Source: Deltaproteobacteria bacterium
GTDB lineage: Bacteria > Desulfobacterota > Syntrophia > Syntrophales > UBA2210
Assembly (NCBI GenBank): GCA_030603465.1
Contig: JAUVXT010000009.1
Span: 1-24,385 of the forward strand
Reading direction: 5' to 3'
DNA: 24,385 bases
Of the stretch, positions 1-7,432 are shown in pieces (the stretch's first letter is position 1; every line of letters begins with the position of its first letter). A model generated the notes under the pieces. It was not told the origin of the DNA, ran no database searches, and was given only the letters and a program-made list of their open reading frames with translations. A program made the translations under genes and the position numbers.

Positions 1-830
1 TAGAGGATCACACCTCAATATTCATGATCAAGGAGAGCGCGTATCTAACGCTTGCCTGCTCTGACAAAGTTCCCGAAGACGTAGCCAGAAGGTTTCTTGA
101 TCAGTTTTCGCTCTCTACGAGGCCGCGCTGGGATAAACCGCCTAAAGACTTCAATGGCAAAGACATCTATCCGTGGCGCTTTGGCCGACGACTGTCTTTT
201 GCAGCCCGCCCAATTCTGAAAGTATATGACAGCGATGATCCTTTGCTGCTCATTGCCCCCGACGCCCTGCGAAAAGGTTTTGCTTACGTCGTTGATGGGG
301 CCTATAACGGTCGGCTTGAGCAGGCCTTTTTTCGCACCAAGGAAATGAGGGACGTCTGGTTGGGCAAAGCGCACGAAGGTCACACCTTTAATGCAGAAGT
401 TGCGAAGGCGCTGTCGGAAGCTGGATGGCAAGTCCGCGATAATATCGGACTGCCCGAGCTTCTCAATCGCAAGATCGAGCGGAACTTTGGGGATGTCGAT
501 GTGCTTTCATGGCGGCCAGATCGCAAAGAGGTGCTGATAATCGAGTGCAAAGATCTATCATTGGCGCGAAACTATTCGGAGATAGCGGCGCTGCTTTCAA
601 ACTATCAAGGCGTAGAAGTCAAGGGCAAAGGGGATAAGCTCAGAAAGCACCTCAACCGCGTCGCACTTATCCAAAACAATCGCGGTCAACTCCAGCGCTT
701 CACAGGGATTCGGGAGCCGCGTGTTGTATCTTGTCTAGTTTGCAGCGGGGTCGTCCCTATGCAGTACGCGAAGATCGACGCTCTATCAAATACCCAAGTC
801 GGAGGGATCCCGGATATTCTAGAACTTTAG
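1..830 (+). CDS. C-terminal part of a PD-(D/E)XK nuclease-like protein (5' end outside window)
   Basis: The reading frame is open from the left edge (first full codon at 3) with no stop, so the ATG at 24 is probably internal and this is the 3' end of a longer gene. Numbering from that ATG, a PD-(D/E)XK fold is suggested by a helix with Glu125 (NAEVAKAL), then GDVDVL with Asp157/Asp159, then a hydrophobic strand ending in ECK (Glu174, Lys176). This is the usual acid, Asp, ExK arrangement of restriction-endonuclease-like domains. The region before residue 110 has no motif I recognise. The family often acts on DNA in defence or repair, but substrate and role cannot be read here, and no methylase or helicase is in view. 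The nuclease fold is inferred from the motif only; the full gene could be a multidomain protein. Confidence 0.6.
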   Translation, partial: EDHTSIFMIKESAYLTLACSDKVPEDVARRFLDQFSLSTRPRWDKPPKDFNGKDIYPWRFGRRLSFAARPILKVYDSDDPLLLIAPDALRKGFAYVVDGAYNGRLEQAFFRTKEMRDVWLGKAHEGHTFNAEVAKALSEAGWQVRDNIGLPELLNRKIERNFGDVDVLSWRPDRKEVLIIECKDLSLARNYSEIAALLSNYQGVEVKGKGDKLRKHLNRVALIQNNRGQLQRFTGIREPRVVSCLVCSGVVPMQYAKIDALSNTQVGGIPDILEL

Positions 831-855
831 TTTAACTGCAACGCCAAGTGCGGGA

Positions 856-1110
856 TTGATCAGGCTGATAACAGAGCAGCGAGGCAGGGAAAGCCGTCCG
901 GATAGAGGCCCAACAATTTTTTGTATTATCATCCCTGATAATATTCCTGAAGCTGAACAATGGCTTCTTTTTAGCGATTTCTCCAAGAACTGGGAGCAAG
1001 AGCTTTCTGAAAATTTTGGAAAACCGATAAATTTAACTCGTTGCGCTACCAGCGAAGGGAAAAGCCGCTGTAAAGAAAAAGCAACCCCTATTTATCTTCC
1101 GGAGGAATAA
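856..1110 (+). CDS. Small hypothetical ORF, 84 codons, TTG start
   Basis: This open frame starts 25 nt after the nuclease-like gene and ends at a TAA. The only long-frame start is a TTG with no recognisable Shine-Dalgarno sequence. The N-terminal 20 residues are Arg-rich and look unlike protein; the part from about residue 20 on (IIIPDNIPEAEQW onwards) has a more ordinary composition. I recognise no family, signal peptide or membrane segment. The DNA is visibly more AT-rich than the gene before it. It could be a real small gene, the remnant of a larger one, or chance. Confidence 0.25.
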   Translation: MIRLITEQRGRESRPDRGPTIFCIIIPDNIPEAEQWLLFSDFSKNWEQELSENFGKPINLTRCATSEGKSRCKEKATPIYLPEE

Positions 1111-1139
1111 AATTATTTTTCAGACTCTTTATTGAAGAT

Positions 1140-1159
1140 CCCCGAAACAAGTTGCGGGG
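1140..1159. repeat. GC-rich hairpin in intergenic spacer
   Basis: CCCCG and CGGGG arms (1140-1144, 1155-1159) enclose an inner AAC/GTT pairing with an AA loop and one A/G mismatch. It lies in the gene-poor spacer 1111-1358, between a plus-strand and a minus-strand gene that converge here, so it could act as a transcription barrier. It is not followed by a clean T-run on either strand. It resembles the short CCCCG...CGGGG hairpins scattered in many deltaproteobacterial genomes; that likeness is from memory. Confidence 0.45.
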
Positions 1160-1206
1160 AATCTCCGACTGGTAAGGAAATTTTATATTTTTTATTCGCT
1201 CGCTAA

Positions 1207-1247
1207 CCCCGCCGCAAGCAGCGAGGAACGCGCTCGCTGTTCAGTTC
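1207..1247. repeat. Dispersed 41-bp repeat, copy 1
   Basis: This stretch matches 14441-14481 at 36 of 41 positions when aligned by eye without gaps. It begins CCCCGCCGCAAGCAGCG and ends CGCTCGC(T/G)GTTCAGTTC. An octamer CGCTCGCT occurs just before it (1198-1205) and again inside it (1231-1238). Both copies lie after the 3' end of a minus-strand gene: here about 110 nt beyond the CPBP gene, in copy 2 directly after fdhE. It is probably a REP-like intergenic element; a role in termination or mRNA stability is inference. Confidence 0.6.
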
Positions 1248-1358
1248 CAGGCAGGGCAAGGGCAAGGTATTCTCTTCAAGCCAGGAACTGTTTAGCGATC
1301 TTGGAATTTAGATAGATGCGTTCAATGTACAAAAAAGCCAAGCATTATCTTACCCTGT

Positions 1359-1985
1359 TCAAGACAACGGCGCCACGGCAAAGATGACGGTGCTCCAGAC
1401 GGCGTGGGAAACAATGACCGGCGCCAGTCTGCCGAAACGCCAGTACTGCCCTCCCCAGAAAGCCCCGGCCACGGCGGCGGCGCCGATGAGCATGAAGTTG
1501 AATGACCAGATATGCACGCCTGCATAGATTATTGTTGTGACGAGCCAGCCTTGAAAACCACCGAATCGCTTCATCAGGTTTTTCTGGAGGTATCCCCGCC
1601 AGAATAGTTCCTCGCCGGGCCCGGTAATGAAAAAGAGTAGGAGGGCGATCACCCACATGGGTGTGCCTTCGCCTTTACCGTATATGGACCCGATCTGATT
1701 ACCGGCAAAGGAAAAAATTGTCGTAGAGACGAGCCTTCCTATCCAGAATATGAAATAGAGGGCCGCCGCCGATAATAGTCCCACGAGAATGGTCTTCATA
1801 TCGAATCTCAGCCCTTTCAGTATGCCTGGCTGAAGCCAGATGGCCAGACATGCCAGCGTGGCGGCGGAAAAGGTAATCTTTATCCAGAAGGTGCTCCACG
1901 ACAGATAGAAGGTCACAAACCACAACACCGTCGCTATCACAACTGTTCCGGTAAGGGGCAGCCAGTTGAATCCTTTCTTCGTCAA
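1359..1985 (-). CDS. CPBP-family intramembrane metalloprotease
   Basis: This 208-residue polytopic membrane protein has the CPBP (CAAX protease/ABI) signature. Motif 1 is EELFWRGYL with Glu125, Glu126 and Arg130, motif 2 has His158 (YAGVHIW), and a last segment carries His194 (SHAVWS). In Rce1-type relatives the paired Glu and the His residues form the active site; bacterial members process membrane peptides or bacteriocins, mostly with unknown substrates. Several hydrophobic segments cover most of the chain. The TTG start overlaps the stop of the upstream prenyltransferase by 4 nt, which points to translational coupling and a shared message. No clear terminator follows. Family assignment is firm, substrate unknown. 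Confidence 0.85.
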   Translation of the reverse strand: MTKKGFNWLPLTGTVVIATVLWFVTFYLSWSTFWIKITFSAATLACLAIWLQPGILKGLRFDMKTILVGLLSAAALYFIFWIGRLVSTTIFSFAGNQIGSIYGKGEGTPMWVIALLLFFITGPGEELFWRGYLQKNLMKRFGGFQGWLVTTIIYAGVHIWSFNFMLIGAAAVAGAFWGGQYWRFGRLAPVIVSHAVWSTVIFAVAPLS

Positions 1986-2869
1986 ATCAGATTCTCCAGA
2001 ACCAGGGATAAAACGAGCAGGGCACCGAAGGCGGTATCAAGCTGTGCCGTTCGCGCATCGGCGTCGTCGGGAACTTCATGTTCCATCTGGCGCAGAAGGC
2101 GGAGTGCAAGAGGGAGTGATGCCAGCACAATCAAAGACCAGAGGTGAAGGAGTCCCAGCAATGACATTACCAAAATGGCAAGATATGCCATTATGATGAG
2201 TATCGCGTAAAGCCTGATGCCGTTTTCCTTTCCGATGATAATGGGCAGCGTCCTGATGGAGTTTCTCTTGTCATGGGCAATGTCACGGATATTATTGATA
2301 AGCAGAACCAGCGCCACCAGGGCGCCGAAGGGAATGGATATCCAGAAGGCTTCCTGGCTGAATTGCTGCCGCTGGACATAGTAGGCACCCTCAACCATGA
2401 GTGGCCCCCACATGAGAAAGACCGAAAATTCACCCAGGGCACTGTACTTGTATTTAAAGGGTGGCGCCGTATAGAACAGACTGGCGCCTGCTCCGATCAT
2501 GCCCAGAATGAGTATCGCCCAGCCGCGCGTCACCGCCAGATAGAGCCCGCCGATGAGGACCAGTCCATACAGGAAAAAGGAGAAATTTCTCACCTGAACG
2601 GGTTTAAAGCGCCCCTCCAGCAGGGGGTGCGGTCTATACTTGGCGGTGGGAACATCCATCCTGTCGACACCGCTCTTTACGTCGTAGTAATCGTTTATCA
2701 GATTGGTTGCGCCATGCAGCAGAATCATGCTGAAAAGTGTAATCAGGTACAGATTCCATGAAAAGGCTCCATCTACAGCGGCAAGTCCCCCGCCGACACT
2801 GACCGATATGGTCGTCATGGTAAAAGACCATGGCCTGCTGGCGAGAAACCAGTCCCGCAAGATATTCAT
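1982..2869 (-). CDS. UbiA-family prenyltransferase, MenA-like
   Basis: This 295-residue integral membrane enzyme has both Asp-rich motifs of the UbiA superfamily: NDYYDVKSGVD (Asn59, Asp60, Asp63, Asp69) and NIRDIAHDKRN (Asp196, Asp200). These bind Mg-diphosphate of the polyprenyl donor, and about eight to nine hydrophobic helices fit the fold. The N-terminus (FLASRPWSF) and the length resemble 1,4-dihydroxy-2-naphthoate polyprenyltransferase (MenA), the membrane step of menaquinone synthesis. That would suit an organism with the quinone-reducing formate dehydrogenase encoded nearby. No other men genes are in view, so the aromatic acceptor is not proven and no symbol is given. A GGGGGGA ribosome-binding site precedes ATG at 2869. 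It is first in a two-gene unit with the CPBP protease. Confidence 0.82.
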   Translation of the reverse strand: MNILRDWFLASRPWSFTMTTISVSVGGGLAAVDGAFSWNLYLITLFSMILLHGATNLINDYYDVKSGVDRMDVPTAKYRPHPLLEGRFKPVQVRNFSFFLYGLVLIGGLYLAVTRGWAILILGMIGAGASLFYTAPPFKYKYSALGEFSVFLMWGPLMVEGAYYVQRQQFSQEAFWISIPFGALVALVLLINNIRDIAHDKRNSIRTLPIIIGKENGIRLYAILIIMAYLAILVMSLLGLLHLWSLIVLASLPLALRLLRQMEHEVPDDADARTAQLDTAFGALLVLSLVLENLI

Positions 2870-2904
2870 ATTGCAATCCCCCCTTTTTCAATTTTACTCT
2901 AAGG

Positions 2905-2933
2905 AATATAGTAACCACTCCACTGTATGTCAA
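2905..2933 (-). promoter_or_regulatory. Sigma70-like promoter of the prenyltransferase-CPBP unit
   Basis: On the minus strand TTGACA (2933-2928) is followed after 17 nt by TATATT (2910-2905). A start would lie near 2898, giving a leader of about 30 nt before ATG 2869. The -35 is a perfect consensus match and the spacing is ideal. Confidence 0.7.
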
Positions 2934-3100
2934 GGTAATCAGGATCTACAAGAGGGGAAGGGGATTGATTGCCCTTGCGTGAAAAACAATTACCTGCGGG
3001 CTATAACTATCGACGCAGAATATGTATTATCGAGACGCGCCGTTCCTGTATAATCGCGATTTGACAGGAAAATGCCCATAATCCGCTTGGAGGAGAAAAT

Positions 3101-3257
3101 ATGCAAAAGATCTCCTTTTTCGTATTTCATGGACAAGCAATGTGTTTTGTTCATGTCATGCTCTTCGAAAATGGGGACACTGGAAGAGGCAAAATCCCAG
3201 GGATTGCGCATAGTCTATGAGATGAAGGAACATCCCATTTCTTCATTGTCAGGGTAA
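3101..3257 (+). pseudogene. Decayed DsrE-family gene (internal deletion plus frame change)
   Basis: A strong ribosome-binding site (GGAGGAG, 3089-3095) precedes ATG 3101, which opens MQKISFFVFHGQAMCFVHVM, the characteristic N-terminus of small DsrE-like proteins. After about 21 codons the frame loses likeness and stops at 3218-3220. From 3156 the next frame reads SCSSKMGTLEEAKSQGL and then EMKEHP, which is the C-terminal segment of the same family (usual pattern CS-KMG-LEEAK-QGLPLL-EMSGHPS). The middle, roughly 50-60 residues in intact relatives of about 115, is absent, so a deletion that also changed the frame is the simplest reading. The tail ends at TAA 3255-3257 without the usual ending. 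A TATAAT box sits at 3049-3054 with a poor -35. DsrE proteins take part in sulfur transfer; the next gene is a TSUP permease, often sulfur-related. Family likeness is from memory of the conserved ends. Confidence 0.65.
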
Positions 3258-3598
3258 ATCTATCTACCGCAGCGGTTATGGAAATCAGAAACAATCCTGC
3301 CAGCATATGCACACTTCAGCATGCTCCTGGCACGACTTATCGTTTGACAACAGTAATTAACTATAACGCTCTTTCTGTTATGGGCGCGCCGGTTATCAAA
3401 CATACAAAAAGGTTTATTTATAGTAAAAAGTAGAATCTCCCCTTTTATCCCCTTGTCTACTGTCAGTATCTTTGCTAATGTGCCGACTATATTAATGAGG
3501 TTCATGTAAATGCCCGTGCCGGATATACACGAATCATTGCAGCAGACGCTGAGGCGACCCTTAGCACTGACATTAAAGGCGGTTTAAAAGATTCCCGA
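3258..3598. other. Gene-free spacer before the TSUP gene
   Basis: About 340 nt, noticeably AT-rich in 3330-3490, with no open frame that looks coding on either strand. A TTGACA at 3343-3348 has no -10 at proper distance. No strong hairpin or repeat was found. It may include further eroded remains of the DsrE-type gene, but I cannot recognise any. Confidence 0.5.
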
Positions 3599-4345
3599 AT
3601 GCTGACCCTGGATATTGGACTTTATGAATTGGTTACGGCTATATTTATTTCGACCGCCGGAGCCCTGGTGCAGGCCTCTGTCGGATTCGGGTTCGCCCTT
3701 GTAACGGTGCCGCTTTTGACGCTGCTAAATCCTGTATTTGCGCCTGGACCGACATTACTCGCCAATCTCCTCCTTGCCATACTCATGAGCATTCGTGAGC
3801 GTACCGCCATAGAACAGGGACAACTGAGCGTGGCCGCATGGGGACTGGCAGTCGGAACCGTCATCGGCGCTTTGGCTCTCACTTTGATGCCGCGGGAACA
3901 CTTAGGCGGATTGTTCGGTGTTATCATCCTCGCGTCTGTCGGTCTGAGCATAATCGGTCATCATGTCGCCATAATCCCTCGAAATCTTTTGGTAGTGGGA
4001 ATTACTTCCGGTGTCATGGGAACCATGGCGGGAATCCACGGACCACCGATTGCTCTTCTCTATCAACGGGCTCCGGGGAAAACAGTGCGGGCGACACTGG
4101 CTGTCTTCTTCGCCTTTGCCTATGCAATCTCCATCTGTGCGTTGTTTATAACTCATCTATTTGGCATGAGGGAGTTGCTCCTCTGCGCCATCCTTGCGCC
4201 GGGCGTTATCATCGGTTATCTCCTGTCATGGAAGATACAGGAGCGCTTCGACGGCCAGTATCTGTGGCGGGCGATTCTGGTAGTGGCTGGTCTGAGCGGA
4301 CTGGCCCTGGTCGGGAAAGAACTTTTTGCCCTGTTCTCTATCTAG
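3599..4345 (+). CDS. TSUP (TauE/SafE, DUF81) family membrane permease
   Basis: This 248-residue, highly hydrophobic protein has about eight predicted membrane segments. The first repeat carries QASVGFGFALVTVPLL and the second a matching segment around GTMAGIHGPPIALLYQ, the duplicated pattern typical of the 4-TMS Sulfite Exporter/TauE family. Known members export sulfite, sulfoacetate or related organosulfur compounds, or take up other small anions; the substrate here cannot be told. It follows a DsrE-type remnant, so a former sulfur-related unit is possible. The ATG at 3599 has no obvious Shine-Dalgarno sequence. The transketolase downstream has its own promoter, so the two are probably not one operon. 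Confidence 0.85.
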   Translation: MLTLDIGLYELVTAIFISTAGALVQASVGFGFALVTVPLLTLLNPVFAPGPTLLANLLLAILMSIRERTAIEQGQLSVAAWGLAVGTVIGALALTLMPREHLGGLFGVIILASVGLSIIGHHVAIIPRNLLVVGITSGVMGTMAGIHGPPIALLYQRAPGKTVRATLAVFFAFAYAISICALFITHLFGMRELLLCAILAPGVIIGYLLSWKIQERFDGQYLWRAILVVAGLSGLALVGKELFALFSI

Positions 4346-4468
4346 TCTTTTCACCGAGAGGAATGACACGACAAAAAAGCGGATCGCTCTCCCGAAAGGG
4401 TGGGTACCCGAACACATTCTCTGCATGATCATCGGTGTCCCATACCATATGGTGCGACCATTATTTCA

Positions 4469-4497
4469 TTGACCCACAAGGTCGTTTTTCTTATACT
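4469..4497 (+). promoter_or_regulatory. Sigma70-like promoter of the transketolase gene
   Basis: TTGACC (4469-4474) and TATACT (4492-4497) are separated by 17 nt. A start near 4504 would give a leader of about 105 nt before ATG 4610. Confidence 0.65.
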
Positions 4498-4568
4498 CTC
4501 TTCACAAAAAAGGAAGTTCTTATCATAATATCAGAAGCCGTGGAATGGACATCGTTTTCGTGCGGGTT

Positions 4569-4586
4569 GAGATTGACTGAAATCTC
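4569..4586 (+). promoter_or_regulatory. Leader hairpin before the transketolase ribosome-binding site
   Basis: A perfect 6-bp inverted repeat, GAGATT (4569-4574) and AATCTC (4581-4586) with a 6-nt loop, ends 10 nt before the AAAGGAG at 4597-4603. It could modulate translation of a long leader, or be chance. No known riboswitch consensus is evident. Confidence 0.25.
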
Positions 4587-4609
4587 TCGAATGATAAAAG
4601 GAGTTGATT

Positions 4610-6961
4610 ATGACATTGAAATTCGGACCGAGGAGAGGAACCTACATCGATATCAGCAGGGAACTCAGGGGTCGAGAGAAACCTCTTTCCACGGATGAGT
4701 TACGCGATTTTGAACGTTTTGATCTCATCTACCGTTCTCTTTGCACCTTGCTTTTCAATTATGTGCCCGTATCCGGTCACCCGGGCGGCTCGATTTCGTC
4801 CGGTCGTATTGTGTCAGGAATTCTCTTCGACGCCATGGATTATGATGTTTCCGATCCGGACCGGCAGGATGCGGATCTCATCTCTTATTCCGCCGGGCAT
4901 AAAGCCCTGGGCCTTTATGTAATGTGGGCAATGCGGAATGAGATTGTGCGTGTTGCGGCGCCTGATCTTCTCCCAGACAGTGAAGCGCTGCAACTCCGCC
5001 TGGAAGATCTCCTGGGATTCAGGCGCAATCCGGTTACCAGAACTCCCCTCTTTCTGAAGTATCGCGCAAAACCGCTCGACGGCCATCCAACACCCGCCAC
5101 CCCTTTTGTCCGCCTCTCCACGGGCGCTTCAGGCGTGGGAGTAGCCAGTTCAATGGGCCTGGCCTTCGGCGCCCTGGACTACTACGGAAACGATGCGCCC
5201 TCTGTACACATCGTGGAAGGAGAGGGCGGTTTGACGCCGGGTCGCGTAAGCGAGACACTTGCCGCGGCCGGCACGGCTTCCCTCAAAAACGCGGTCCTGC
5301 ATATTGACTGGAACCAGGCTTCCATCGACTCCAACAGGGTCTGCCGTGAAGGCGAAACACCCGGTGATTATGTGCAGTGGACGCCTATGGAACTGGCATA
5401 CATGCATGACTGGAATGTCATCTACGTTTCTCATGGCATAGATTTCCAACACATTCTGGCAGCCCAACGCCGGGCAGCCAAAATCGAGAACGGCCAACCC
5501 ACGGCCATAGTCTATCGCACAACCAAAGGTTGGAAATACGGCATCGAGGGTCGCGGTTCCCACGGTGCCGGCCACGCGCTCTGCAGCGCTGACTTTTACA
5601 CAGCCCTCAAGCCGCTAATTCGTAATACCAAAATCAGATTACCCCGATGCGAGGACGAGCAACGTTGCAGTGCCGGAAAAGAGAGTGACGTCCTCGAAGG
5701 GTGTTTATGGGAGGCGCTGATTTCCATTCGCGGGATCATCGAAAATAACCCGGAGATGGTGAATGCTTTGTTTCAACGATTGTCACTGGCCCGTGGTCGC
5801 CTCAACAGCAAAAACCGCCGCCCCCGCACGAATGCACCCCGGATCGACGCCCTTTATGCCACAGTTGAAAGGGAAGGCAGCAGTATTCCGGAAGCGCTCC
5901 AACTGACACCCGATACTGTGACCACTCTTCGGGGCGAACTCGGACGGGTATTGGAGTACTATAACAAGGTCAGTAACGGGGCGATTCTTGTGGCTGCCGC
6001 CGACCTGCTGGGCTCCACAAGCGTGAGCACAGGGGCTAAGGGTTTTCCCGGCGGTTACTTCAACGGAGTCACCAATCCTGAAGCTCGCACCCTTTCATTG
6101 GGCGGCATTTGCGAGGATGCCATGGCAGGAATCTTTTCAGGTCTGACCACCTACGGCCGCCATATCGGTGTGGGATCTTCCTATGGCGCCTTCATAGCTC
6201 CCCTCAGCCACATCGCCGCCCGCTTGCACGCCATCGGCAATCAAGCCCGGCAGGCAATTACCGGCGAACCCTACAAACCTATTATCGTGGTTTGTGCCCA
6301 TGCCGGTGTCAAAACCGGTGAAGATGGCCCGACCCACGCGGACCCGCAGCCGCTTCAGCTTCTTCAAGAAAACTTCCCGCGCGGAACCATGATTACTGTA
6401 ACCCCATGGGACCCGCAGGAGATGTGGACGCTTGTCTCGGCAGCCCTTGCCCGGAGACCGGCAGTCATCGTGCCTTTTGTAACCCGACCGAATGAAGTGA
6501 TTATTGATCGCCAGGCCCTGAGTCTCGCACCCGCCACTGCAGCGGCCACGGGTGTCTATCTACTGAAGGCCGCTGAAGGCAAAAGCGACGGAACTCTGGT
6601 GCTTCAAGGGAGCGAAGTGGCTTACGCCTTTGTCGAACAGGCCCTGCCCCTCCTGAAGGAGAAAGGCATCGATCTGAATATCTATTATGTGGCGAGTGTC
6701 GAACTCTTTGACCTGCTGCCTGAAACGGAAAAGGAGAATATCTTCCCTGCCAAACTGGGCGAGGAAGCGCTGGGAATCACCGGATTCACCCTTCCGACCA
6801 TGTACCGTTGGATTCGCTCTGAGAGGGGTCGTAAAATGACGCTTCATCCTTTTAGAAAGGGACATTTCCTCGGAAGCGGCCAGGCCCACATGGTGCTGGC
6901 CGAAGCCGGACTAGACGGAGAGGGCCAGTTCAAGGCGATTGTTGAATACTTCAAGGGTTGA
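4610..6961 (+). CDS. Long, divergent transketolase (TPP-dependent)
   Basis: Transketolases move a two-carbon ketol unit between sugar phosphates with thiamine diphosphate. From ATG 4610 (AAAGGAG six nt upstream; preferred to TTG 4604) the protein is 783 residues, longer than the usual 650-700. Typical histidines are present: His57 (SGHPGG), His97 (AGHKA), His159 (DGHP) and His318 (GSHGA). In the pyrimidine domain the likely catalytic Glu is Glu502 (ICEDAM), and GEDGPTH supplies Asp572 and His576, with His564 before it. Asn235 (WNQASID) closes the TPP motif. The motif itself reads GEG (204-206) rather than GDG, and Pro210 stands where yeast has Glu162. The spacer of about 100 residues between domains (330-440) is also unusual. 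It belongs to a distinct long transketolase branch; a sugar-phosphate role is likely, exact substrates unproven. Confidence 0.85.
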   Translation: MTLKFGPRRGTYIDISRELRGREKPLSTDELRDFERFDLIYRSLCTLLFNYVPVSGHPGGSISSGRIVSGILFDAMDYDVSDPDRQDADLISYSAGHKALGLYVMWAMRNEIVRVAAPDLLPDSEALQLRLEDLLGFRRNPVTRTPLFLKYRAKPLDGHPTPATPFVRLSTGASGVGVASSMGLAFGALDYYGNDAPSVHIVEGEGGLTPGRVSETLAAAGTASLKNAVLHIDWNQASIDSNRVCREGETPGDYVQWTPMELAYMHDWNVIYVSHGIDFQHILAAQRRAAKIENGQPTAIVYRTTKGWKYGIEGRGSHGAGHALCSADFYTALKPLIRNTKIRLPRCEDEQRCSAGKESDVLEGCLWEALISIRGIIENNPEMVNALFQRLSLARGRLNSKNRRPRTNAPRIDALYATVEREGSSIPEALQLTPDTVTTLRGELGRVLEYYNKVSNGAILVAAADLLGSTSVSTGAKGFPGGYFNGVTNPEARTLSLGGICEDAMAGIFSGLTTYGRHIGVGSSYGAFIAPLSHIAARLHAIGNQARQAITGEPYKPIIVVCAHAGVKTGEDGPTHADPQPLQLLQENFPRGTMITVTPWDPQEMWTLVSAALARRPAVIVPFVTRPNEVIIDRQALSLAPATAAATGVYLLKAAEGKSDGTLVLQGSEVAYAFVEQALPLLKEKGIDLNIYYVASVELFDLLPETEKENIFPAKLGEEALGITGFTLPTMYRWIRSERGRKMTLHPFRKGHFLGSGQAHMVLAEAGLDGEGQFKAIVEYFKG

Positions 6962-7046
6962 TTGTATCGGGCCACTGTTATTCGCTTCTAATTTGTACTA
7001 CCCCGATTATGGCATGGCGTTTATACCGAGAAGAACGCAGAAGCAC

Positions 7047-7077
7047 GAAAGGGGCTGCGCCACAAAACGCAACCCCC
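7047..7077 (-). terminator. Rho-independent terminator after tRNA-Val
   Basis: On the minus strand GGGGTTGCG (7076-7068) pairs with CGCAGCCCC (7059-7051) around an 8-nt loop, with one G-U pair, and is followed by TTTC. It lies about 10 nt past the tRNA 3' end. Confidence 0.6.
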
Positions 7078-7086
7078 TGCTGTTCA

Positions 7087-7161
7087 TGGTAGGCGGTACT
7101 GGATTTGAACCAGTGACTTCTACCGTGTGAAGGTAGCACTCTCCCACTGAGTTAACCGCCC
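7087..7161 (-). tRNA. tRNA-Val (anticodon CAC)
   Basis: This 75-nt cloverleaf has an encoded CCA (7089-7087). The acceptor arm is GGGCGGT with ACCGCCT (7 bp, a G-U at position 1-72). The D arm is ACTC/GAGT, the anticodon arm CTACC/GGTAG with loop TTCACAC, and the T arm ACTGG/CCAGT with loop TTCAAAT. Anticodon CAC reads GUG valine codons. It is a single gene with its own promoter and terminator and no adjacent integrase or att-like repeat, so there is no sign of an integrated element here. Confidence 0.95.
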
Positions 7162-7177
7162 ATTTCTGTTTCGTGAA

Positions 7178-7206
7178 GGTATATCGTATAGAAACTTCTT
7201 TTTCAA
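7178..7206 (-). promoter_or_regulatory. Sigma70-like promoter of tRNA-Val
   Basis: On the minus strand TTGAAA (7206-7201) and TATACC (7183-7178) are 17 nt apart, about 17 nt before the mature tRNA 5' end. Confidence 0.6.
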
Positions 7207-7402
7207 GACAAAATATCTCTTTTCTGCCAAATTGGTGTCGGGTTCACCACATCCGGCGGCAAGGCATACCAAAACGGTTGTACTCGCTGGATATCGGCAT
7301 GCACCCGACCCTGATAAGCGAATGGGAACCCTACCGCTGGACACCCATCTCTACGACAAAAAAAGTGATAAATTCTTCCTTATCTTTAAATCGCCTGGAT
7401 TA

Positions 7403-7424
7403 CAAAAAGCGCCTTGGACAAGCG
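7403..7424 (-). terminator. Candidate weak terminator after iorB
   Basis: On the minus strand CGCTT (7424-7420) pairs with AGGCG (7414-7410) across a 5-nt loop, followed by CTTTTTG. The stem is short, so termination may be partial. The rest of 7207-7432 holds nothing I can support. Confidence 0.4.
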
Positions 7425-7432
7425 AAAGGTGT

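Noticed and set aside
3343..3371. Promoter for the TSUP gene from TTGACA at 3343
   Set aside because: The nearest -10-like TATAAC is only 12 nt away, too close for a normal promoter.
3260..3505. An 81-codon minus-strand frame in the spacer before the TSUP gene
   Set aside because: Composition does not look like protein, and there is no ribosome-binding site or known motif.
7087..7161. tRNA-Val as an integration site of a genomic island
   Set aside because: No integrase gene and no direct repeat of the tRNA 3' end were seen in the window.
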